64,000 nt of DNA from contig NZ_CP038799.1 of NCBI RefSeq assembly GCF_012223425.1, positions 1,798,001-1,862,000 on the forward strand, in the 5' to 3' direction. Below, piece after piece: positions 16,891-23,832 of this stretch. This stretch comes from Mycolicibacterium frederiksbergense. GTDB taxonomy: Bacteria; Actinomycetota; Actinomycetes; Mycobacteriales; Mycobacteriaceae. The notes under the pieces were generated by a model. The model did not search any database and had not been told where the DNA came from. It saw nothing but the letters and a program-made list of their open reading frames with translations. Position 1 is the stretch's first letter. Every line of letters begins with the position of its first letter. Both the position numbers and the translations under genes were made by a program.

Positions 16891-17832
16891 ATGCCTTCCC
16901 TCGACTTCCGTGTCTTCGTCGAACCCCAGCAGGGCGCCACGTACGCCGACCAGCTCGCCGTCGCACAAGCCGCCGAACAACTCGGATACTCCGCCTTCTT
17001 CCGGTCCGATCACTACCTGGCCATGGCCGGTGACGGCCTGCCCGGCCCCACGGATTCGTGGGTGACGCTGGCCGGCATCGCGCGGGAAACCAACACCATC
17101 CGGTTGGGCACCATGGTCACATCGGCCACCTTCCGCCACCCTGGACCGTTGGCCATCGCCGTCGCGCAGGTGGACGAAATGAGCGGCGGCCGAGTCGAAC
17201 TCGGCATCGGCGCCGGCTGGTTCGAGTCCGAGCATCTGGCCTACGCCATCCCGTTCCCGCCGCTGGGCGAACGCTTCGACCGTCTCACCGAGCAGTTGCA
17301 CATCCTGACCGGGTTGTGGGGCACCCCGGTCGGTGACACCTTCGATTACGCCGGAACGCATTACATCGTCAAGGATTCGCCGGCGCTGCCCAAGCCCGCA
17401 CAGACCCCGCGTCCGCCGATCATCATCGGCGGCGCAGGCCCCAAGCGGACACCGGCGCTCACCGCGCAGTTCGCCGACGAGTTCAACATCCCCTTCGCCT
17501 CGCTGGAAGACCTGACAGCGCAATACGACCGGGTGGCGACCGCGGTCGCCGACGCCGGCCGCGCCCCGGATTCGCTGGTGTACTCGGCCTGCTTCGTCCT
17601 GTGCGCGGGCAGCGACGAGGCCGAGCTCACCAGGCGGGCCGCGGCGATCGGGCGCGAACTTGACGAGATGCGCGGCAACTCACCGCTCGCGGGCTCCGCC
17701 GGGGAGATCGCCGACAAGCTGGGCGCCTTCACCCGGGCCGGAGTCCAGCGCGTCTACCTGCAGGTTCTGGATATGTCCGATCTCGACCACCTGGCGTTCT
17801 TCGCCTCGGAGGTCATCCGGCAGCTGGATTGA
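16891..17832 (+). CDS. LLM-class F420-dependent oxidoreductase
   Basis: This 313-residue luciferase-like TIM-barrel protein has RLGTMVTSATFRHPGPLA and GRVELGIGAGWFESEHLAYAI, motifs typical of mycobacterial F420-dependent oxidoreductases. The substrate is unknown. The start at 16891 is 19 bp after the previous gene; an AACTAT element lies just upstream and may give it its own promoter. Confidence 0.9.
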   Translation: MPSLDFRVFVEPQQGATYADQLAVAQAAEQLGYSAFFRSDHYLAMAGDGLPGPTDSWVTLAGIARETNTIRLGTMVTSATFRHPGPLAIAVAQVDEMSGGRVELGIGAGWFESEHLAYAIPFPPLGERFDRLTEQLHILTGLWGTPVGDTFDYAGTHYIVKDSPALPKPAQTPRPPIIIGGAGPKRTPALTAQFADEFNIPFASLEDLTAQYDRVATAVADAGRAPDSLVYSACFVLCAGSDEAELTRRAAAIGRELDEMRGNSPLAGSAGEIADKLGAFTRAGVQRVYLQVLDMSDLDHLAFFASEVIRQLD

Positions 17833-17854
17833 TCCGGGGCTACTATCGGTGGCC

Positions 17855-18265
17855 GTGACGGGCGATCCCAAATGGCATGAGCGAACGCCCACCCTGTTGG
17901 CCGCCAGTGTGGCCGCGCTCGCGGCCATCGGACTGGTCGTGTGGTTGACGATGTTCGTGGTCCGGCAGGCCGGCGGCACCGAGCCGGCACCTCTGGAGTA
18001 CGTGACGCCGTTCTCGGACAGTTCCAGCAGCGCGACCATCACGACGACCACGGGTACCACCAGCCCCACCAGGCCGGTAGAGACCACCGATATCAGCGAT
18101 GTGATCGGCCCGTCGTCCTCCTCGGAGACCTCGTCCTCCTCTGAGCGGCCGACTCGGACCCCACGATCGCGGGCGAACGACGATGACGACGACGACGACG
18201 AGACCACCACCACTCGGCGCCGGGCGCGTCAGAACGAGACCAGGACGCTGTACCCGCGGCCCTGA
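17855..18265 (+). CDS. Single-pass membrane protein with Ser/Thr-rich and poly-Asp tail
   Basis: This 136-residue protein has a short N-terminal segment, one membrane helix (about residues 13-36), then a Ser/Thr-rich extracytoplasmic region and a run of Asp followed by an Arg-rich end. It was not recognised. The GTG at 17855 lies 8 nt after a TACTAT -10 element (17841-17846), suggesting a leaderless start; a GTG two codons upstream is an alternative. It converges on iniC with a 3-bp gap. Confidence 0.65.
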   Translation: MTGDPKWHERTPTLLAASVAALAAIGLVVWLTMFVVRQAGGTEPAPLEYVTPFSDSSSSATITTTTGTTSPTRPVETTDISDVIGPSSSSETSSSSERPTRTPRSRANDDDDDDDETTTTRRRARQNETRTLYPRP

Positions 18266-18268
18266 CGA

Positions 18269-19768
18269 CTACCTGCCCCGGGCGTGGAACTCCGCAACCA
18301 GTCCCTCGGCGCTGCGCACGGCCGCCCGGCAGGCCCTGGTGGTGAACGGATCGTTGAGCGGATGGTCGGCCCGGCGGCGCCATCGCTGGGTGGCGGCGAA
18401 CGCGGCGCGCGGGCCGTCGTTCGGCGCGTCGGGGCCCAGGCCGAGCCTGCTGGCCGCGTCGGTTCCCGAGCCGCCGATCAGTCGTCGCAGTGACGACATC
18501 TCATCTTCGGTCAATGTGGTTGGCCGGGAACGTAATTGGCTCAACAAGCGCAGTTCCTCGAAGGCGTGCGCATCGGCAAGCAGCGGGTCGATGTCGGCGA
18601 GGATCTGCCGGCCGGCGTAGATCGGGTTGACCTGGACGAATCGGCGCAGAGACAGCAGTGCCGTATGCGCCTTGAGCAGATCGGAGCGCTGCGCGAACTG
18701 CTGGTCGATGACGTCACGCAGCGCGATCAGGCCGCTGCGCTCCAGGAGTTCGTCGGCCAGCGCCACCGAATCGGCGATCCCGGCGCTGAGCACGGCGATG
18801 GAGATCCGGATGCCGAACATCCCGAACCGCTCGAGCAGGGCGGCGCGGGTCGCGGCGTCCACCGGCAGCGCGGCGTCCTCCCGCACGAACCGGTCGACGC
18901 TCAACATCGCCTTGGCCAGCTCCGCGGGCGGCACCCCGGCCAGCTTCTCCAGCGCGACGAACTCACTCTGGCGCAGCGTGCGCGCGGTCAGCGCGAGCAA
19001 CCCGGACACCGGCACCACCGCCTGGCAGATCCCGGTCTTGTCCATCTCGGCGGTGAAGCGGGTGGCGACATCGCGGGCCGAGAGCATGGCGTCGATGCGT
19101 CCGGCGCCGATCTCGTCGGCGCGGGACGCCACCCCGATCACGCCGAGCGCTCCCGAGGACCCGCCGACGAGTTCACCGATCTGTTTGAGCAGCGCGATGT
19201 CGGCGGCATTGAGGGTGCGCAGCAGGAACACCACGGCGTCCACCCGGGGCACGCCGTCCTGGGGAATCAGTAGCCGCAGCGTCCGCTGTGACACATCGCG
19301 CGAGAGCGAGGAGGTGCCCGGTGTGTCGATGATCGTGGTGTCGATCAGTTCGGCGGCGGGCCATTCGACGTCGAGATCCTCGACGTCCTCGGGGTTCAGC
19401 CCGCTGAAGCTGAATGTCAGGCTGCGTTGCTGGTCGCCGGCGGCGCGGGCGATCGGGACGTTCGACCGTCCGCCGTCGCGGTGATTCGCCGTCACCTTCG
19501 GGGACGGCCCATGCCGGAACCGGGTGACGATGCGGGTGGCCTCGGTGGCATCGGTCGGGGCGATGTCCTCTCCGACGAGCGCATTGACCAGCGTGGACTT
19601 ACCGGCCTTCAGGGTCCCGGCCAGCGCGATCCGCATCGGCTCGTTCAGCCGGCGCTCGATCCGTTCGAGTTCGGCGTGCACATCGGGGCGCTGCCGATAC
19701 ATCGGATCGGCCCGGTAAGCCGCAATCGTGCCGCCGAGAATGGCGCGGACGTGTTCGCTGGTGCTCAT
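18269..19768 (-). CDS. iniC: Dynamin-like GTPase IniC
   Basis: This 499-residue dynamin-family GTPase has P-loop GTLKAGKS at residues 51-58, switch region DATEATRIVTRF, and G3 motif DTPGTSS. It is the third gene of the isoniazid-inducible operon; in M. tuberculosis Rv0343 has the same order and size class. IniA/IniC are thought to remodel or protect the membrane during cell-wall stress. It starts 107 bp downstream of iniA, with a 33-bp tandem repeat filling the gap. Confidence 0.95.
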   Translation of the reverse strand: MSTSEHVRAILGGTIAAYRADPMYRQRPDVHAELERIERRLNEPMRIALAGTLKAGKSTLVNALVGEDIAPTDATEATRIVTRFRHGPSPKVTANHRDGGRSNVPIARAAGDQQRSLTFSFSGLNPEDVEDLDVEWPAAELIDTTIIDTPGTSSLSRDVSQRTLRLLIPQDGVPRVDAVVFLLRTLNAADIALLKQIGELVGGSSGALGVIGVASRADEIGAGRIDAMLSARDVATRFTAEMDKTGICQAVVPVSGLLALTARTLRQSEFVALEKLAGVPPAELAKAMLSVDRFVREDAALPVDAATRAALLERFGMFGIRISIAVLSAGIADSVALADELLERSGLIALRDVIDQQFAQRSDLLKAHTALLSLRRFVQVNPIYAGRQILADIDPLLADAHAFEELRLLSQLRSRPTTLTEDEMSSLRRLIGGSGTDAASRLGLGPDAPNDGPRAAFAATQRWRRRADHPLNDPFTTRACRAAVRSAEGLVAEFHARGR

Positions 19769-19786
19769 GTCGGGCCCAGCTTAAAG

Positions 19787-19877
19787 GGGCGAGCGAAGCG
19801 ACGGGGAATCCAGCCCAGCGGGTGAGCGAAGCGACGGGGAATCCAGCCCAGCGGGCGGGCGAAGCGACGGGGAATCA
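19787..19877. repeat. 33-bp tandem array between iniA and iniC (2.8 copies)
   Basis: Three copies of a unit with core GCGAAGCGACGGGGAATC start at 19793, 19826 and 19859, an exact 33-bp period. The array begins at the iniA stop codon: the TGA of iniA (19875-19877) lies inside the last GGGAATCA. It ends about 20 bp before the iniC start. A related 36-bp array lies at 35881-35987, also starting at a stop codon. Confidence 0.9.
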
Positions 19878-21716
19878 ACCGGCGGCAACGAGTTTGTCGA
19901 CGTTGTCGACGACCTGCTTGAGGATGTTGAGCTGGCGTTCGAGCTCCTTGATCCGGGTGTTGCGCTGGTCCTCTTCCATCTTCGCCGACGCGAGGGTGGC
20001 CTGCAGCGACTCGTTGAGCGAACGACTGGTCTGGTTGGCGATACCGCGGTAGTGGTCGCGCAGCTGCCGCTGCACCGTACGCAACCGGTCCCGGGACTCC
20101 TTGTTCACGATGAAGGCGATGTCGTCGACGAACCGGCGCGCATTGGTCTTCGCCTCGTTGCGCACGCGCAGCATCCGGTTCTCCATGTCCTCCTTGTAGG
20201 CCTTGCGGCCCAACAGGAATCCCGCCCCCAGCGACAACGGGTTGAACATGCCCAGCCCGGCGAACGAGGTGAGCATGCCGAACATCAGGATGCCGCCGTA
20301 GGAACCGCGCATACCGGTGACCACCTTGTGGCCGGCCTTGATCGGTTTGGCCTCCAGCCTGGATACCGATTTGAACTCCCCGAAACCGGCGCCCATGTCG
20401 CGGGCGCTGACCTCGGGCAGCTCGACGACGTCCAGGCCCGCTTCGGTGAACAGCCGGGCGACCTCGGCCGCCAGGGCCTCGGCCCGCTGGTAGGCCCAGA
20501 CGAAGTTGTCGCCGACGGCGGTGGCGACGGAGGTCTCCAGTTCGGTGCCGATCTCGGCCCAATGCTGGGTGGGGTCGCAGCCGTCGATCACCTTCTCGGT
20601 GTGGGCGGTGATGAGCCGGAATCGGTTGCGCAGATCGTGATCGACATCGGCGGTCAGGTCGGCGATGCCGTCGTTGAGCGTCTGCTGCCACAGCGCGGTC
20701 TGCTGCAATGCGTCCTGGGCTTCCTCCTTGCGCCGCTCCAGATCAGCGGTGAGCCGCTCACGGGCGGCCGGATCGTTGAGCACCGACAGCTCGCTGTGCA
20801 CGGTGAGCGTCAGATGCTCTGCGGCGGAGCGGATCTCGCCGAGAACGTGGTCCCGGATCCGGTCGTTCTCCCGTGACATCACCTTCTCGGACAGGAACTT
20901 GATGATGGCCGGGAAGTTCGACTCCTCGTTGAGCTCTTTGTCGTTGAGGGTGACGGCGTGGCTGCGCAACACCGAACTCGCCGGGATCACCGGGGTGCTG
21001 ACGGCGGCGCGGCGCAGGTGCGCCTCATTGGCGGCGACGATATCGCGCCAGTGCGGGTACAGATCGGTCTTGCTGGCCACAATTGTTGCGGTCGGGCAGA
21101 TTTCGACGGCCTGCCGGATGAAGGTCAGCTCCGGTTCGGTGAATTCCTGGCTGGTGTCGCTGATCATCAGCACAGCATCGGCGTCCGGCAACAGACCCAG
21201 CGTCGCCGACAGGTGGGGCTGGCCGTGCCCGCCGACGCCGGGGGTGTCCACGAACGCCAGGCCGTTCTTCAGCATCTGGCTGGGCACGCCGACCTCGACC
21301 CGGAGCACCTCGCGCCCCTGCGCGGCCGGTGCCCGGCGCAGATCGTTCTTCAGCTCCGCCATGTCGATGTCGACGAACTCCGCATCGGCACCGTCGGGAG
21401 TCACCACCACCAGTCGCGCGGTCGGTGTCTCGGCGTAGTAGACCACGGTGGCCAGCACGGTGCTCTCGTCGTCACCGACCCGGGCCACCGGGATGTTCAG
21501 CAGCGAGTTGAGCAGTTGACTCTTGCCCTGTTTGAGCTGACCGGCGATGACCACCCGGATCTGCGGATCGGTGATCCGCTCCTTGGCGATGCGCAACCGT
21601 TCCGCCAGGTCGGCGCGGTCGTACAGACCGGCGATCCTGGTGGTGTGGTCGATGAGTTCGACGATCACCTTGACAGGTCGTGCCGGCGCATCGGGTCCGG
21701 ACTTCGGTTGCGTCAT
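19875..21716 (-). CDS. iniA: Dynamin-like GTPase IniA
   Basis: This 613-residue dynamin-like protein has P-loop GQLKQGKS at residues 59-66, G3 motif VDTPGVGGHG, and a hydrophobic paddle near residues 460-500 (LMFGMLTSFAGLGMFNPLSL and GAGFLLG) expected to insert into membrane. The C-terminus is helical with heptad-like Leu spacing. M. tuberculosis IniA (Rv0342) is induced by cell-wall inhibitors and contributes to isoniazid/ethambutol tolerance. It is separated from iniB by 78 bp containing a perfect hairpin. Confidence 0.97.
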   Translation of the reverse strand: MTQPKSGPDAPARPVKVIVELIDHTTRIAGLYDRADLAERLRIAKERITDPQIRVVIAGQLKQGKSQLLNSLLNIPVARVGDDESTVLATVVYYAETPTARLVVVTPDGADAEFVDIDMAELKNDLRRAPAAQGREVLRVEVGVPSQMLKNGLAFVDTPGVGGHGQPHLSATLGLLPDADAVLMISDTSQEFTEPELTFIRQAVEICPTATIVASKTDLYPHWRDIVAANEAHLRRAAVSTPVIPASSVLRSHAVTLNDKELNEESNFPAIIKFLSEKVMSRENDRIRDHVLGEIRSAAEHLTLTVHSELSVLNDPAARERLTADLERRKEEAQDALQQTALWQQTLNDGIADLTADVDHDLRNRFRLITAHTEKVIDGCDPTQHWAEIGTELETSVATAVGDNFVWAYQRAEALAAEVARLFTEAGLDVVELPEVSARDMGAGFGEFKSVSRLEAKPIKAGHKVVTGMRGSYGGILMFGMLTSFAGLGMFNPLSLGAGFLLGRKAYKEDMENRMLRVRNEAKTNARRFVDDIAFIVNKESRDRLRTVQRQLRDHYRGIANQTSRSLNESLQATLASAKMEEDQRNTRIKELERQLNILKQVVDNVDKLVAAG

Positions 21717-21753
21717 CTCGTCCTCTCCTGGCTGTCAACCGTAGGCGCGCCGA

Positions 21754-21784
21754 CTGGCGGGGACCGGTAGGCGGTCCCCGCCAG
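21754..21784 (-). terminator. Intercistronic hairpin between iniB and iniA
   Basis: CTGGCGGGGACC (21754-21765) pairs perfectly with GGTCCCCGCCAG (21773-21784) around a 7-nt loop. It lies 11 bp downstream of the iniB stop codon and 37 bp upstream of the iniA start. Lacking a U-tract, it may be a partial terminator or an mRNA 3'-end stabiliser that makes iniB transcript more abundant than iniA-iniC. Confidence 0.75.
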
Positions 21785-21794
21785 GCGGGTCTTG

Positions 21795-22754
21795 TCAGAA
21801 GAGTCCGGCGTCGACGTTCGTCTCGATGGTGTTGTCCACGTCGAGGGTGTTGTTGACGGAGTTGTCCACCGAGTTGTCGATATCGGTGTCCACGACGGTG
21901 GTGACCACGCTGTCGTCATCGCTGGCGTCCAGGGAGCCGGAGTTGTCGATGATGGTGATACCGCCGCCGCTACCGGCGTCGCCGCCGCTGGAGTGCCCAC
22001 CGCCGATGAGGCCGCCACCGGCCACCGAGCCCCCGCCGTTGCCACCGCTGGTGTCGACGTCGTTGAGCACGGGGCCGTCGTTGTCGGAGATGATGTCGTC
22101 GCCGGCGGTCTGGGAGTTGTCCTCCACCTCGTTCTCGTCGCCGATCACCACCGGTGAGTGGTTGCCGGTTTCGACGTCGACCTTGGTGTTGTCGTCGCCG
22201 ACCACGTTGTCGTCACCGGTGATGTTCTCGTCACCGACCACGATGTCCTCGCCGGTGATGTTCTCGTCACCGACCACGTTGCCGTTACCGGTGGTGACGG
22301 TTCCCGCGTTGTCACCGTCGACCACGACCCCGCCGTCGGTGGCGGTGTTGGAGGTCTTGTTGCCGAAGGTGATATCGCCGAAGCCGAGGTTGAATCCGCC
22401 GACCTGCGAGTTGGCACCGGAGCTCTGATCCGGGCTCAGGAACTCGGCGTTGGTCCGGTTGTGGCTGGCAATGTCGGTTTCCGGAGCGAAGGTCCGCTGC
22501 GGGGCGTACATCGGCGCGAACGAGTTGGCCAGGCTGTGGTGATCGGCGACCGCGCGCTGCAGGCCGAGGACCGGGTCCCCGCCGCCGAGGGCCACACCGG
22601 CCGGCGCGGCGGTGGCCGCGACGGCCGACAGCTGGGCGGCGGTGACGTTGGGCAGGCCGGCGTCCCGCAGGGCCTGCTCCGGGTTGTTCACGAAGGCGCC
22701 GGCCAGGTCGGGGCTGCGGAAGAGGTCGAGGATGTAGTCGATGATGGTGGTCAT
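21795..22754 (-). CDS. iniB: Isoniazid-inducible protein IniB
   Basis: This 319-residue protein has an N-terminal domain of about 55 residues (IIDYILDLFRSPDLAGAFVNNP ... AGLPNVTAAQL) and then a low-complexity Asp/Gly/Asn/Val-rich region. That region holds near-repeats of VVGDENITGDD around residues 158-190 and a Gly-rich stretch. The layout matches M. tuberculosis IniB (Rv0341). No signal peptide or enzymatic motif is visible. It is the first gene of the operon; the ATG at 22754 has an AGGAAAGG ribosome binding site. The N-terminal domain also occurs in the gene at 23047-23553. Confidence 0.93.
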   Translation of the reverse strand: MTTIIDYILDLFRSPDLAGAFVNNPEQALRDAGLPNVTAAQLSAVAATAAPAGVALGGGDPVLGLQRAVADHHSLANSFAPMYAPQRTFAPETDIASHNRTNAEFLSPDQSSGANSQVGGFNLGFGDITFGNKTSNTATDGGVVVDGDNAGTVTTGNGNVVGDENITGEDIVVGDENITGDDNVVGDDNTKVDVETGNHSPVVIGDENEVEDNSQTAGDDIISDNDGPVLNDVDTSGGNGGGSVAGGGLIGGGHSSGGDAGSGGGITIIDNSGSLDASDDDSVVTTVVDTDIDNSVDNSVNNTLDVDNTIETNVDAGLF

Positions 22755-22828
22755 TGGAGTGCCTTTCCTGGTTCTGGTTCAGGGTTTTGAGATCCTGTCG
22801 CTGGGTGGTCCGGCGAACTGAGGACAAC

Positions 22829-22834
22829 GTTATG
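22829..22834 (-). promoter_or_regulatory. Candidate -10 of the iniBAC promoter
   Basis: On the minus strand CATAAC lies 75 bp upstream of the iniB start. A similar GATAAC lies about 56 bp upstream of the related gene at 23047-23553. The -35 is not clear, which would fit an activator-dependent promoter. This is a candidate only. Confidence 0.4.
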
Positions 22835-22911
22835 AGCGCGGAGGCCCCCATGAAACGGGGCCGAATCCCCTCCTCCGCGGACCCCGTACCGGGGTGTGGG
22901 GGGTGCCCCCA

Positions 22912-22926
22912 TTAGGGGATTAGGGG
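22912..22926. promoter_or_regulatory. Two TTAGGGG direct repeats upstream of iniB
   Basis: TTAGGGG occurs at 22912-22918 and 22920-22926, 8 bp apart, about 80 bp upstream of the candidate iniB -10. The composite contains GGGGATTAGG, similar to the GGGGA-type boxes bound by MalT-family activators. The same heptamer occurs three times in the control region at 23667-23705. Binding by IniR is a hypothesis. Confidence 0.5.
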
Positions 22927-22988
22927 GTCGCGGAGGGCAGGAGCGCAGCGACCCGGGAAGTGGTGCTGGGGGGTTGGGTCGCCGGCGC

Positions 22989-23033
22989 AAAAAAAGCCCG
23001 CCCGCCGCGAAAAATCGCAGCTGGGGCGGGCTT
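22989..23033 (-). terminator. Rho-independent terminator of the IniB-like gene
   Basis: On the minus strand AAGCCCGCCCC pairs with GGGCGGGCTT, followed by a run of seven T. It starts about 14 bp downstream of the stop codon of the IniB-like gene at 23047. This canonical U-tract terminator, uncommon in mycobacteria, separates that gene from iniBAC, so iniB needs its own promoter. Confidence 0.85.
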
Positions 23034-23046
23034 CGGTGGAGCGTGC

Positions 23047-23553
23047 TCAGTCGAAGACGTCGAAACCGGACGCGTCCGGGGCACTCCATTCATGGTCGAG
23101 GATGCTGTCGTGCACCGGGATGTCCTCGACCACGGTGTTGACCGGGATGTCGGCGTACTCGTCTTCCAGGCCCTGGATCACGCCGAGGCCGTCGTCGGTG
23201 ATGGTCGACACGTCGTGGACGGGCAGTTCATCCAGGCCGTCCACGTCGTCAATGCCGATCACCGGCACCGAATCGTCGATACCGAACGCGTCGAAGGCCG
23301 CGGTGGCTGCGCCGCTGGTCCAGACATTGGAATCGACCGCGGGCAGGGTGCCGGCCCAGCTGGTGGCGTCGAGGCCGGGTACGGCCGACGAGAGCGATTC
23401 GGCGACGACCGGGATCAACTGGTCCACATCGGCACTGGTGACATCGGGCAGGTTGGCATCGGCAATGGCCGCCGCGGGATCAGCGGCGTAGCGTGCCGCA
23501 GCGTCGGAGTCCCGCACCAGTGACATCACGAAGTCGAGCAATGAGTTGGCCAT
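23047..23553 (-). CDS. IniB-like small protein (Rv0340-type)
   Basis: This 168-residue acidic protein shares its N-terminal domain with IniB: LLDFVMSLVRDSDAAARYAADP ... ANLPDVTSADV aligns with the first 42 residues of IniB. The rest is Asp/Val-rich without a known fold. Position upstream of iniB and next to iniR matches M. tuberculosis Rv0340. It is the same strand as iniBAC but ends in a strong terminator, so it is a separate transcript, probably in the same regulon because its upstream region also carries TTAGGGG repeats. Confidence 0.85.
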   Translation of the reverse strand: MANSLLDFVMSLVRDSDAAARYAADPAAAIADANLPDVTSADVDQLIPVVAESLSSAVPGLDATSWAGTLPAVDSNVWTSGAATAAFDAFGIDDSVPVIGIDDVDGLDELPVHDVSTITDDGLGVIQGLEDEYADIPVNTVVEDIPVHDSILDHEWSAPDASGFDVFD

Positions 23554-23666
23554 GAGTTGGTCCGCGCCCCATCTTTCCTGGAGTTACATCTGAAGCCTGT
23601 GAGCCGATGTTATCGACGGGGAGCGCCGGTGAGATCGGTGTTCAACCCAGCCGCCGCGGGCACCCA

Positions 23667-23705
23667 TTAGGGGATTGACCGTTAGGGGTTCCGACACGTT
23701 AGGGG
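23667..23705. promoter_or_regulatory. Three TTAGGGG direct repeats in the divergent control region
   Basis: TTAGGGG occurs at 23667-23673, 23682-23688 and 23699-23705 with 15- and 17-bp periods. They lie between the IniB-like gene (minus) and the Hsp70-like gene (plus). The heptamer otherwise was noticed only upstream of iniB. The clustering at the two control regions of one locus suggests a shared regulator, plausibly IniR. Confidence 0.5.
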
Positions 23706-23763
23706 GAATCCCGCTGGCCGGGTATCCCAGCCGTTAAGGTGAGTGTTTGCCTAAGGAGACTGC

Positions 23764-23832
23764 ATGAGCGACGCCTGCGAGCGAATCATCGGACAGACAT
23801 GCGGCGTCCGAGCCTGCGAGGAGGCCGCATGA
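23764..23832 (+). CDS. 22-codon upstream ORF with three Cys codons
   Basis: A small ORF reads MSDACERIIGQTCGVRACEE and two Ala, then TGA. It has a strong ribosome binding site (AAGGAG at 23753-23758, 5 nt spacing). Its stop overlaps the start of the Hsp70-like gene (ATGA at 23829-23832). The three TGC codons are at positions 5, 13 and 18. It could be a leader peptide coupling translation to the downstream gene, possibly sensing cysteine supply. It may instead be an alternative start region made by duplication of ATGAGCGAC, which occurs at both starts. Confidence 0.5.
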   Translation: MSDACERIIGQTCGVRACEEAA

